Source of the DNA: Austropuccinia psidii | Taxonomy: Eukaryota > Basidiomycota > Pucciniomycetes > Pucciniales > Sphaerophragmiaceae | Direction of reading: 5' to 3' | Length of the DNA stretch: 64,000 nucleotides | NCBI GenBank assembly: GCA_023105745.1 | Contig: JALGQZ010000011.1 | Span: 26,555,975 to 26,619,974 of the forward strand | In this document: in pieces, positions 1 through 9,127 of the stretch | Position numbering within the stretch: the stretch's first letter is position 1 | Layout: each line of letters starts with the position of its first letter | Notes under the pieces: generated by a model | What the model saw: the letters and a program-made list of their open reading frames with translations, nothing else | The model's database searches: none | Told to the model about the DNA's origin: nothing | Made by a program: the position numbers and the translations under genes

Positions 1-59
1 AACAATTTGTTAATGTCTTGATCCAGACACTCCCTGTCCCTTGTGCTGTGGTGTTGTTC

Positions 60-1051
60 TTAAAAGACTTGGTTCAGTCTTTTGTTGGATTCTTCAGAGG
101 CTTTGCTCAGTTGAGCATATCCTTCTTGAAGATTCTTAACTATTTGTTCCAAGGAGGCTTGAGTTTGTCTCATCCTCTCTTGGCTAGCTTTAATTTCTGC
201 AAATTGCTTTGCAGATTGTTCAGCATATTGGGACACTTGTAACCACAGTGTATCACTGTTGATGTTACTCTCAGATGTGACAATGTTATTTTCAGTCTGA
301 GTGGGGGTAATGTTTCTATTACTAGGACTACTGATTCTAGAGTGGTTTACAACTACTTCTGGTTCTTGTGTACTTCCTTTACCAAATCTAAAAGCTTCTG
401 GATCATGGGGTCTGACTCTTTCCTCCTCTGGTTGAAGGAGGTTTTGTTCTTGCCCTTGTTTCCTTGTGTTCTCCTGGAAACTTCCTGGAAATGTGAAGAA
501 TGGTGACTCTTGGCCACTGATCTGCTGGTTTCTGAATGGTGTGAAGCCACTGGAGAGCTGATTTGGCCTGCTCCTTGTGAACCTGAAGGAATCTGAGTAG
601 GCCCTGTCTGGGTCAACTGTTCTTCTATAGCTAGGATAGTGGCTTGATTCTCCCTTATCCTCTGTGCCCTTGCCTCCAGGAGTCTGCGCTGCCTGGTAGG
701 ATTCCAACCCTTGGTGATTACCATAAGGTCTTTGAAGTCTATCTCTTTGAGACAGATCTTCTGGCAACTTGATCCCAGTTCTGCCCAGTGAGTTGCTAGG
801 TTGAACCTCTTGTTGTCCATGCTCCATTGAAATAAATCTTTGAGGAGTTGGTGGATCTGAAGAACTTGATCCATATCCTTCCAGTCCTCTGGTTTGAGGT
901 TTCTGTTGAATTGGAGTGTGAATGGCAAGGTTGATATTATCTCCCTCATTGTTTTGCCATCCACCACTGTGTCCAGGGTGTCCTCTTTCAGGTCTTCTGG
1001 TTCTGGACAATCCTCCTCTATCCTCTGGCTGGTTCCTTTGGAAGCCAAGGT
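60..1051 (-). pseudogene. Gag N-terminal region of A'
   Basis: Using the second acceptor (1052) the frame is open for about 330 codons. It begins DLGFQRNQPE, matching DLGFPRNQPE in element A, and contains the shared MEHGQQ at 832-815. The first two thirds are polar and probably disordered (rich in Q, S, R, P). The last 70 residues (near AEQSAKQFAEIKASQERM and ASLEQIVKNLQEG) look like a coiled coil, as in the A Gag. The frame stops with TAA at 62-60 in the coiled-coil region. Coding sequence continues in frame beyond it, so this is probably a nonsense mutation. The capsid-like part lies outside the window. Confidence 0.65.
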
Positions 1052-1053
1052 CT
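353..1053 (-). CDS. ORF X of A' (overlapping the gag N-terminus)
   Basis: This is exon 2 in the X frame, ending at 353 with HKNQK. It encodes a charged protein of about 230 residues. Conserved blocks shared with ORF X of element A are a helical part (QLLKDLFQWSMDNKRF, QKICLKE) and a basic tail (GKNKTSFNQRRKESDP, then KLLDLVKEVHK). I do not recognise the family. It overlaps the gag frame (1051-60) for its whole length. The X-frame protein looks better conserved between A and A' than the overlapping Gag segment. That suggests the X frame is under protein-level selection and is not an accidental open frame. Confidence 0.6.
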
Positions 1054-1121
1054 CTGAGGTATACAGGGGATATATCATTGTCTGCAATCTGTCAACAACT
1101 TTATGTTCTTAGGGTATTTAC
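1052..1121 (-). other. Second intron of A' with tandem acceptors
   Basis: Donor GTAAAT begins at 1121 (minus). The acceptor reads CCTCAGAGACC, with two AGs ending at 1054 and 1052. The first joins exon 1 to the ORF X frame; the second, two bases later, joins it to the gag frame. Both frames are open downstream. The intron is 68 or 70 bp, a usual size for rust fungi. Position, phase and the AGAG acceptor are shared with element A. Confidence 0.65.
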
Positions 1122-1421
1122 CTTTGACTGTGCCTTGTACAAATTTATTGTCTGCTGATTTGGGCAGTTTGCCTTTGGAAGTTACAACTGGGTTAATAAT
1201 TTTAATCTTCCCTGTACAAGTGGTTAAGGTTGGTTTACCTTGTATTGATGCAGAGTTTTGTGGTTTTCTACTTCTCTGAGTAGCTATTGGTGTCCACTTC
1301 TTGGCTGTGATGAGGCCTTCACTGTGCCTCTTTCCTTTGCCCTTTCTGCCCTCTGGTTCTGAGGCTGTCACTGGTGTGTTGGCCTGTGACTGGGTCTCAA
1401 GTGGGATGTAATTTTCTTCCA
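1122..1421 (-). CDS. Exon 1 of the A' gag/ORF X transcript
   Basis: This 300-bp exon is open from the acceptor at 1422 to the donor AAAG|GTAAAT at 1122/1121. It encodes a basic, low-complexity peptide (EENYIPLETQSQ near the start, VTSKGKLPKSADNKFVQG near the end). The matching exon of element A (8037-8348) gives closely similar residues at both ends. The first codon is completed by the A at 1951. One base is left over at the 3' end (phase 1), so the choice of downstream acceptor decides the frame. No recognised domain; the function is unknown. Confidence 0.7.
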
Positions 1422-1950
1422 CTGAAATCAAAGCAGGAAAAGGAAGGCTTATGTCAGTTAAGACTTCTCAAAAAATGCTGGTTTGCACGTCTGAGATTGG
1501 CCTCTGGGCTTGTATGTTACTACAATGTGCCCTGTATAATGACAGTGTAATTGAATCAGCAATTCCACGTCAGAATTACAGCTTTTTGGTACCTGGTCAC
1601 ACTGTTTGTGTGTCAGTATCCCTCAGAAACACTTGTGGTTTTCAAGTGTATTCTGTACAAGTGGTTTTGTATAAGTTTTATTGAGTTAACAATACACTTA
1701 ACCACGCCTCAACTGATGGTTTTCCAGTCAAGAATACAGGACTTATTGATGGCTTATGTGTTTTTATATACAAAACACACCAAAAATAGTTATATTCAGT
1801 GGGTATTAACCACATGAATAATACTCTTATAATATGAGTATATATATAAAAAAAGGATAAATATATATAAAATATATATTCAAATAAAGAAATTACGCCT
1901 AAAAAAGATAAAACACTTATCAATAAGTCATAAAAAGAGAAAAGACTTAC
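1422..1950 (-). other. Leader intron of A'
   Basis: A strong donor GTAAGT (1950-1945, minus) directly follows an A at 1951. The acceptor is a pyrimidine-rich stretch ending TTTCAG at 1422, and the next exon begins TG GAA. Splicing would therefore make A|TG, a start codon built from two exons. Element A has the same arrangement with a different donor sequence (GTGAGT), so the layout is conserved although the intron sequence has diverged. Confidence 0.65.
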
Positions 1951-1982
1951 TTTATAAGGTCCAAAAAAGGTTAAAAACATGG

Positions 1983-1996
1983 CCAGGCCCCCAAAA
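1983..1996 (-). other. Primer binding site of A'
   Basis: TTTTGGGGGCCTGG immediately follows the CTGACA end of the LTR on the minus strand. The same sequence sits after the 5' LTRs of elements A and C. It contains a TGG that could pair with a tRNA CCA end. I cannot assign the tRNA. Confidence 0.75.
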
Positions 1997-3404
1997 TGTC
2001 AGGATGAAACTATGAAAGAGTGGTAATTTAGGCTATTTAAAACTCAAACTATGTTTGTGACACGGTAAAAAATGCTTTAAGAAGGTTTTGAGATGATTAA
2101 GAATAAATTTTAAGGGCTTTACTATAGTGGTTATAGTGGTGGTGAGCGCTGTTGAAAGCCCTGGGTGCAGCTTTATCTGTTGGGTTACAATAATAAAAGA
2201 CTACAATAATTAAACTTATAATTATACCTGATTATTAACCAAGAGTAAAACTGTTTTTGACAGTTTACTACGTAGGTTATTCAAGAGCAGGATGAGGAAA
2301 AGCTTTTGGCTGTGAAAAACCCTCCTTTTATCCTGAAATTGAGGTGGAAAGGCTGCTAGACCTTTCCACGTAGAGGAAGTGAAGATTTTTCACTCTATAT
2401 GACAGGCTTGTGGTTTGCAAACAGCCTGTATACTCTGTATTGGGCTCAGATGTGGTTTTCACCAATACAGGGTGAAAATTTTCATCTGGGGACCTCACAG
2501 CCTGATTCTGACGTGTATGACACGTAGAATGCTGTACAGAAACTGTATGGGACCCCAGTATTGACTGACATATGAGGTATTGAAGTAAAAACATGCTTCT
2601 TCATCTATCTGACACCTCATATTCATGGTTATGGGATATTATCCCATGGTAAGGCTGTATATGACAGCAGGTGAGATTTTGACCTTAAAATGGTCATAAC
2701 TCTGTCCGTTTTTTAGATATCAAGCTCAAAATTGGTTCATTGAATAGTTATATATGGGCTCTACACAATGGTACCCAACTTGACATGGTTATCATTAAAT
2801 ATGACAAAGTTATCCCATGTACAAGTATTTTTGTACATTGGCGTGGTTTGGGCAAAAGCTGTATTAAGCTTGTTTGGCCAATAACTTCTGTTATAGTTGA
2901 GCTATGAGGAAATGGATGGCACCATCAGATAGCCCTGAGTGTGCTCTTTCCAAAAAGACCCCACTTTAAGTATCTCACATTAAAACTGTAAAAGTTAGAT
3001 GAGAGGTGAATGTTTTGTTCACCCTTATTTGGTCTAAATTTGACCATCACTCAAGTAATACTGGTGCTAGCTCAGTTTGGCTAGCACCATTAGATAGCCC
3101 TGGCTTAGAGCTTCATTTTGAATACCCATTTGATGGGGTTAAGCCTCTCCTTCTAGATTTTACATGAGAGGTGAAAATTAAGGTTTATGCTCAGCAATAA
3201 CTTTGAGCAGGAATAACTTTGTTATTTCTTGTCCTATGGTGATGGGACTTATATTTTCAGAAAGAGGTGAGTTTCCTCTTTCTTTTGATACCTTTTGAGC
3301 TTATTTGGCTCAGCTCCATGTTTTGGTGGTATCTTGGCTATACCATTGGTTTATGGTATTTTGGCTGTCATGCTTGTGCTCTGGTTTTGAGTCACAGGTT
3401 GACA
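1997..3404 (-). repeat. 5' LTR of A'
   Basis: On the minus strand the repeat begins TGTCAACCTGTGACTC (3404 inward) and ends CTGACA (1997). The termini therefore resemble the TGTCAG/CTGACA ends of element A. Length is about 1408 bp, against 1506 bp for A and about 1411 bp for the LTR at 60221. Only one LTR of this element lies in the window, so age cannot be estimated. A TATA-like stretch, GGATAAAAGG on the minus strand near 2325-2334, sits where element A has TATAAAAG. Confidence 0.88.
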
Positions 3405-5655
3405 CCCACACTGTGCACATAGGTCATCTTTGAGGAACCATCTCACTCATGATTTAGGTACCAACACAGAAGAGGACATAGAGTCTGATCATATTTCCTC
3501 CTTGATGCATACATCAAGCAGTAGCCAAACTGAAGCTGATTCAGCGCCTTTCCTATGTAAGTGTGTATAACATATTTCACTGATGTTGAAAATTGATTTA
3601 TTCACCTAACTTTTGACAGGCATGGTTTCCATTTTCATTGCATGGCTGAATTTCTTTTGCAAATTGAGCCAGGAAAAATGTTGGATGGCCAGGAACCTTT
3701 TGCTTCCGATCCTCAAACACCAACAGAAACAGAGAATGAATGAATTAGCTTTACCTCAGGACCCATGTACTCTGATCAGAATGGCAGTACCAACCTTTGA
3801 CCTTTGTAGGATTCCATACAGTCCTTTATGTTTTAGTCTATATCAGATGAAGCAACTACCTCCCAAATGCACCTACCGTGAAACACCTCAGTTTAATACC
3901 TGCAACACCTAATTATTCCTCACTCAATCCAACTTCAGATCCATCCGTATCAGGGAGGGTAAAATGAATCAGGCTTACCAAATCCAGCCATGTGATGCAC
4001 CATTTTACTCCATTCCAGTAGGCACATATATCACCCAAACCCTTGACACGTGGCTTCGTTGGTTTTTGCTACTGGATGGAATTGAGGACCAAATGAGCAA
4101 GTGGTCAGATGAAGTTGTAGTTCAAGATGATGAAACGATTATGGATATTCAACAAGGTGATTCATGGAAGGAGATGAAATGGAAAACAAAGGCCAAAGAC
4201 ACAAACACATTTCAGTTGTGCTTTTCCCTGTTCATCAATTGGTTCAACCCAAGACATAAAAAACTCTCAGGAAAAGAGCAATCAATTGGGATTGTCTGTA
4301 TAGCCTGATTGGATTTACCACCATTGATTCGACAAAAGCTTGAATACATCTTCATTGCTGGTCTTATGCCTGGACCACAAGCCCCCGACACGTCAACCAT
4401 TAGCCACCTGATGTCACCACTGGTTGACAATTTATTAGCTTTTGAAGAACCCATAAACATACAAACAAGTAGCTTTCCTGAAGGTCGTCTCATTGAAACA
4501 AGGTTACTTACCTTGATTGGTGATAGTGGAGCAAGGCATAAGGTGGGTGGGTTTGCCTCGCATTCGGCAAACCATATGTGTCCCTGGTGCATGACCAGGG
4601 ACACAGATCTATCAAAAATTAAACTAGGGCCACTCCGAGTGGGAGCAGAGGTGAAGGAGATGGGGTAAAAGTGGAAGAAGGCAAGTAAAAATCAATGCAT
4701 GGTACTTATGCGAACAAATGGCATACTATTTTCCAAACTAAATTGACTGACCTTTAGAGATACAGTTAATCACATGTCAATTGGGATTATGCATAACTGG
4801 ATGGCCGGGATCCTAGCCCATCATTTTCAAGAGTGTTGGGGATTTCAGGAACTTGAATACCATCAAACTAAACAAAGATTGGCCCAAACTCAAAGAGATT
4901 GAAGCATAAAACGGCCTAGAATCGGGGTGGGCGAAGAGGAAGAGACAGAGGTGGGTGAAATGGAAAGTGTCAAAGGTGATGGGGAAGTTGAAGGAGATGA
5001 TAGCGATATTCAGTTTAATGAGGGGGAGAAAGGCAGCCTATTCACAAAGGAATTCTGACAATTATTTTGGGATCAAATGAAGGGGATTGTTCTTCCAGAA
5101 GAATTGGGTGGCCTTCCAAAGCATGGTAAGTTGAAGGAAATGCAATGGCACACAATTTGGGTGTATTTCATTCCATTGGTGATTTTGGAATTGTTTGTTG
5201 CAGATGTTATGGATATAAAAGAAGATAGTAATCAGTTCAAAGTACTCCAAAATACGTCGCTTCTGGTCAGATGCACCAATCTGTTGACAAGTATGCCACT
5301 CCGTTTGGGAACAGGAAGAAAATTCATGAATTCATATCAAAAATACCAAGAATCATAAAAACAGTTGTTTGGTCCCCTAGGTGGGGTGGCAGAATTTTGG
5401 GGGGAGCGGTTAATTGGGATGCTTCAAAATTTGAACACAAATGAGGGGTTTGGTAAGTGTGTTGATGAGAAATGTCTGTAGTTATATAAAGCGGCTGAAT
5501 ACAAGTTTGACCTATAGGTGATATGGAGCTGACCATTATGTCAAAGATTATCAGTCAACAATGTTTGAAAGCCAAATCGCATCTCGAGGCACAGTTAGCA
5601 CCAGACAACAAGTCACCAGCCCCTCAAAAGAGTACTCAGATGCACATTGAGGGCT
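3405..5655 (+). pseudogene. Tnp2-like transposase (Transposase_21 family), main part
   Basis: Broken reading frames in order. A 5' exon is followed by a 63-bp intron (GTAAGT at 3557, CTAAC branch-like site at 3606, AG at 3619). Then comes a frame from 3964 to 4668 with an in-frame TGA at 4306; its residues LFINWFNP, GKEQSIGI, IFIAGLMPGPQAP and VGGFASHSANHMCPWC are the usual signature blocks of EnSpm/CACTA Tnp2 transposases. After the TAA at 4666 the similarity continues (TVNHMSIGIMHNWMAG near 4760; KHGKLKEMQWHTIW near 5119; GPLGGVAEFWGERLIG near 5373). The gene is cut at 5655 by element A and resumes at 15812. Confidence 0.8.
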
Positions 5656-7161
5656 TGTCAGCCTGTGACTCAAAACAGAGCACTAGCATGACATCCAACA
5701 TACCATAAATAATGGTATGACAAGTATTGAACAAACATAGTCAATACAGGTAATAAATAAGAAGAAAAAAAACTATCTTAAATTAAACATCAACCTTATC
5801 CAAACACAATAAGGAAACCTAGAGGAGAATAAACAAGTCAAAAACCTTATTTTCACCTCTCATCTAACTTATGCATATTTAAGTTATTCCATACCAAAAT
5901 GGTATTTTTCTTAAAGCTCACATAGAGAGCTACACAATGGTATCATCCATGTTGCTGTAACACCACTACAACTGGAGATACCATATGACCTTTATTTTAA
6001 AAACCAAGACCCCCCTGAAAATAAAAGAGGGCTTGTACAAAACTGTACAGAAGTATAACCAAATTAAAGACCTAAACAAGAGCTTTAATTTGAGACACCT
6101 TAGACCTCTTTATCTCTTAAATTGACTGAGGGATCTTGGTTCCAAGGTTTAACAACCAAAATACAGATATTCTGAAAACAATAAGGTAAACAAACCCCTG
6201 TATCTTTGGCATACACTCATACAACTGTACAGTTTAATATACCAAACTGTAGAGCTAACCAAGCCCTACAAGACTGTATCATCAGAATACAGATATCTTC
6301 CAAATTGAAGAAGATATCTGGTATGGAAGCTTTTGAAGCCTCATACTGATATACAAAAATACACCCAAAAGCTTAAAACACTTATAGCTTTTGCTATTTT
6401 AAAGAAGGGTAAACATGAAGCATACCAAATTGATGAGCTTGTTAAGCCCTTCAATTCTGTGCTCTTGGTTTCTTGATATCTTAAGAACTGGCTGAGATAT
6501 CTTGATTGGAAGGTTTTTCTGGCAATACATGACTGTATCAAACTTGTATCAAAAAGTATTGCTCCCATACTTAAAATAATATACTTATGAAGATATAGCC
6601 TCTCCAAAATCATCATTATTGATCATACAGACACCAGAACAACGTCATCCAAGTGCTGACGTCGCAGGTGAAAAGTTTTTTCACCCTGTATTGATCCAGA
6701 ATGATCATTGGTGGTTCTAAAACAACAATTTTGCCTCTATTGACATCAGAATTGATGATCCAGAACCACAGCCTGATCATTGGAGTGAAAATTTTCACTC
6801 CTCTGACATGTGAAGAGTTAATAACTCTTGACAGTCTTGAAAGATATAAAAGGAAGGGTTTTTTCCTTGAAAACCCATCATCTTATCTTATTTTACCCAT
6901 ATTCTTACGTGAAAAAACTTTTATCCATCAGTAGTGTCCTTAGAGTTATTAAAGATATAATTAGAGCATAATTATTGTAGTACTTCTTTACAGTCAGAGA
7001 TATTAGAGTATTGCAACCCAGGTCCTCAACAGACTCATCACCACTGTTACCACATAGCAGTAGGACCTGAAGAATTAAATTTATTTGTTTTTTGACGTGT
7101 CACAGTCATAATAATAGCTTGTATTTACATCTTATAGCTACTATATAGACTCACCCTGACA
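5656..7161 (+). repeat. 5' LTR of element A
   Basis: TGTCAGCCTGTGACTC at the left and CTCACCCTGACA at the right form a 6-bp terminal inverted repeat. The copy matches 14300-15806 along its whole length. Many differences between the copies are CG in one and TG or CA in the other (for example gacgtcag against gacatcag, ccacgtag against ccacatag), the pattern left by 5-methylcytosine deamination. Confidence 0.95.
6845..6852 (+). promoter_or_regulatory. TATA box in the 5' LTR of A
   Basis: TATAAAAG, about 310 bp before the LTR 3' end and followed by a pyrimidine-rich stretch, is the likely core promoter of the element. The same motif is at 15490-15497 in the 3' LTR. Confidence 0.55.
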
Positions 7162-7175
7162 TTTTGGGGGCCTGG
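7162..7175 (+). other. Primer binding site of element A
   Basis: TTTTGGGGGCCTGG directly follows the LTR. It is shared with A' and, one T shorter, with C, although their LTRs differ. The donor tRNA is not identified. Confidence 0.75.
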
Positions 7176-7258
7176 ACGTGGTTTTTCAACCTTATTGGAC
7201 ATGTTTTGAACTGAATTAGGCGTAGGAATCCAGTTATTTAAAAGGTACTTTACTAACA

Positions 7259-8036
7259 GTGAGTAAGATTTCGAATTTACCTTATTTTCTATTATTATTA
7301 TTATTATTTATATAATTTAGCATTATATATTATATACATGATTTTTTTTTCTCCAAAAATATATATTACAAATATTTTTGTTGAGAGTAAGAGCACAAAT
7401 CCTCTTTATTTCATTATATTGCAATAATTTTCACGAAATTTGATAATAATACAACAGTATTATTTGAATTTCAATATAAATAATAATATACAAACAGTAT
7501 ATTGCTTATTTTTTACTATTATTTTTCACCAAAGTTCATGAAAATTAATAAAGACACATTTATTAATAAATAATTAATAAATATTAAATAATAAAATAAT
7601 TTTTTATTATTTATAAGGACTATTTTAATTAAATATTTCCTTCAAAACAAGACATCACTCAGATTGACGTGAAAACTTGTAATTGATTGATAATTTAATC
7701 AAAAATCAAGTGTCAAAATAAATATTATTTATAATATTTATAATAACAAATCAAATTTATTATAATTTAATAAATTTGACGTGTGTTTACAAAAACACAA
7801 CAATATCCAAGTGAATCATTCACAAAACACTTGGATATTACAGTTTTCGCTTATAAAACATAAGTGAAAAACTCAAAAAACTGTTATTTTTCAATAAAAA
7901 CATATAAAAAATAAAAAAACAATATATTATAATAAAAATACTTAAAAATTTCGAAAAATAACAGTAGAATTGAATAAAATCAATTTGTTTTATCATAAAA
8001 TACTGATATACAATTTGAAATATCTTTTCTGAATAG
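7259..8036 (+). other. Leader intron of element A
   Basis: Exon 0 ends ...TAACA at 7258; the intron starts GTGAGTAAG at 7259 and ends GAATAG at 8036. The next exon starts TG GAA AAA GAC, so splicing yields A|TG and a start codon. The 778-bp intron is extremely AT-rich and holds no gene. A' has the same split ATG. Confidence 0.6.
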
Positions 8037-8348
8037 TGGAAAAAGACTATATTCCATTAGAAACCCAGTCACAAGGAAATCCATCTGTGACAGCCTCAGA
8101 AGACAGAGAGGTGCTGCCAAAAACCAAGGGCAAGCAGAAAAGACACAGTGAAGTGACAATCAACTCAAAAGAGTGGACAACAATAGCCGTGCCAGGGGAC
8201 AAAAAACCCAGAAAAGCTCCAACAAAACCAGTTGGATCACCAAAACAAATTGAAAAACAGAAAATCACTGTTATCAACCCAGTTGTAAACTCTAAAGGCA
8301 AATTGCCAAAGAGTATAGATCATAAATTTGTACAAGGGCCTGCTAAAG
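8037..8348 (+). CDS. Exon 1 of the element A gag/ORF X transcript
   Basis: This exon of 312 bases is open throughout. It encodes a polar, lysine-rich peptide: EKDYIPLETQSQGNP at the start, VVNSKGKLPKSIDHKFVQGP near the end. The start codon is completed by the A at 7258; otherwise the only starts would be non-ATG. It ends at the donor AAAG|GTAAAT with one base left over (phase 1). The A' exon (1421-1122) matches at both ends and in length. The role is unknown; basic residues would suit RNA binding. Confidence 0.7.
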
Positions 8349-8434
8349 GTAAATAAACCTTGAAACATACAACATTTTTTTATTTTGTCTGTCATTTTTT
8401 AACATTTTTAACATGAAACCTCCACTTCTTAGAG
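8349..8434 (+). other. Second intron of element A with tandem AG-AG acceptors
   Basis: Donor GTAAAT is at 8349. Acceptor CACTTCTTAGAGATC has AGs ending at 8432 and 8434. The first gives E-I-L-D-S-Q (ORF X); the second gives D-L-G-F-P-R (gag frame). Intron length is 84 or 86 bp. The AGAG doublet is also present in A' (1054/1052), C, D and E. Confidence 0.65.
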
Positions 8435-9127
8435 ATCTTGGATTCCCAAGAAATCAACCAGAACACTGGCCAAGAAGACACAGAGGAAGAAGAACTGGAG
8501 CAAATGACCAGCAAAGGACTTACCATCAGGGAACTCCTACCCAAGGTCTTATTCCAAATCAAATTCAACCCAGAAGTCCAACCAGGAGATTGGACAGATG
8601 CAGAACAGGTCCTTAAAATACACAAACTCCTGAAAGACCTCTTCACATGGAGCATGGACAACAAAATGTTCACTATGGCAGCATCATGGGCAGAAGTGGG
8701 GATAACAACTCAGAAGATCTGTCTCAAGCAAATGGCTTGGATGGAACTTATGACAGAAATGCAAGGTTTGAATTCCAACAAGAATTTCAAACTATTAGAA
8801 GAAAGAGCAATCAGAATCAAAGAGAACCAGGAAGCCATACAAGCCATAGAGAGATCTTGGAACAAGAAAGAGCCCAGTCAGATTCAGGTACCCCCAGAAA
8901 TGGAAGGAGAAGTCCCATCTTCCCCACAACAATCCAGCAGTTCCAGGCCTTACAAGCCAAAGGAAACTTCATCCAAGGCTCCCCAACCATTCCAGGTAGT
9001 TTCCAACAGGAGAAAAGGAGCCCAAGGGAAAAAAAAAACTTCTTTCAACCAGAGGAAGAAGGAAGCAGACCCATTGATGAAAAAGCTGATGGACTTAGTC
9101 CAAGAAGTACACAAAAGCAAAAAATAG
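8433..9127 (+). CDS. ORF X of element A
   Basis: Joined to exon 1 through the first acceptor, this gives about 335 residues without a stop. The exon-2 part is acidic at first (EDTEEEELEQ), then predicted helical (KIHKLLKDLFTWSMDNKMF; QKICLKQM), then Ser/Pro/Gln-rich, and ends in a conserved basic tail (GKKKTSFNQRKKEADP, LMDLVQEVHKSKK). It overlaps gag from 8647 to 9127 in another frame (the gag frame is -1 relative to X). I do not recognise the fold. Conservation with A' is strongest in the WSMDNK region and the tail. It could be a Gag-associated or RNA-binding accessory protein; that is a guess. Confidence 0.6.

Larger units (their letters stand above)
1..3404 (-). mobile_element. Partial Ty3/Gypsy LTR retrotransposon A' (5' half)
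   Basis: Read on the minus strand this is a 5' LTR (3404 to 1997), a primer binding site, a spliced leader and the N-terminal coding part of an element. It runs off the window at position 1. It is a diverged relative of element A at 5656-15806: the LTR ends, the PBS, the two intron positions and the encoded proteins all match in order, but the proteins share only about half their residues. The five bases right of the LTR are cccac (3405-3409), a candidate target duplication whose partner lies outside the window. Pol is not present here. Confidence 0.9.

Noticed and set aside
3408..3415. CACACTGTG as the left terminus of the CACTA-like element
   Set aside because: Only five to seven bases match the right end, and the site abuts the A' LTR, so chance cannot be excluded.
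7280..8030. AT-rich block before element A gag as an origin or centromere-like sequence
   Set aside because: It lies precisely between a splice donor and acceptor of the element leader and is better explained as an intron.
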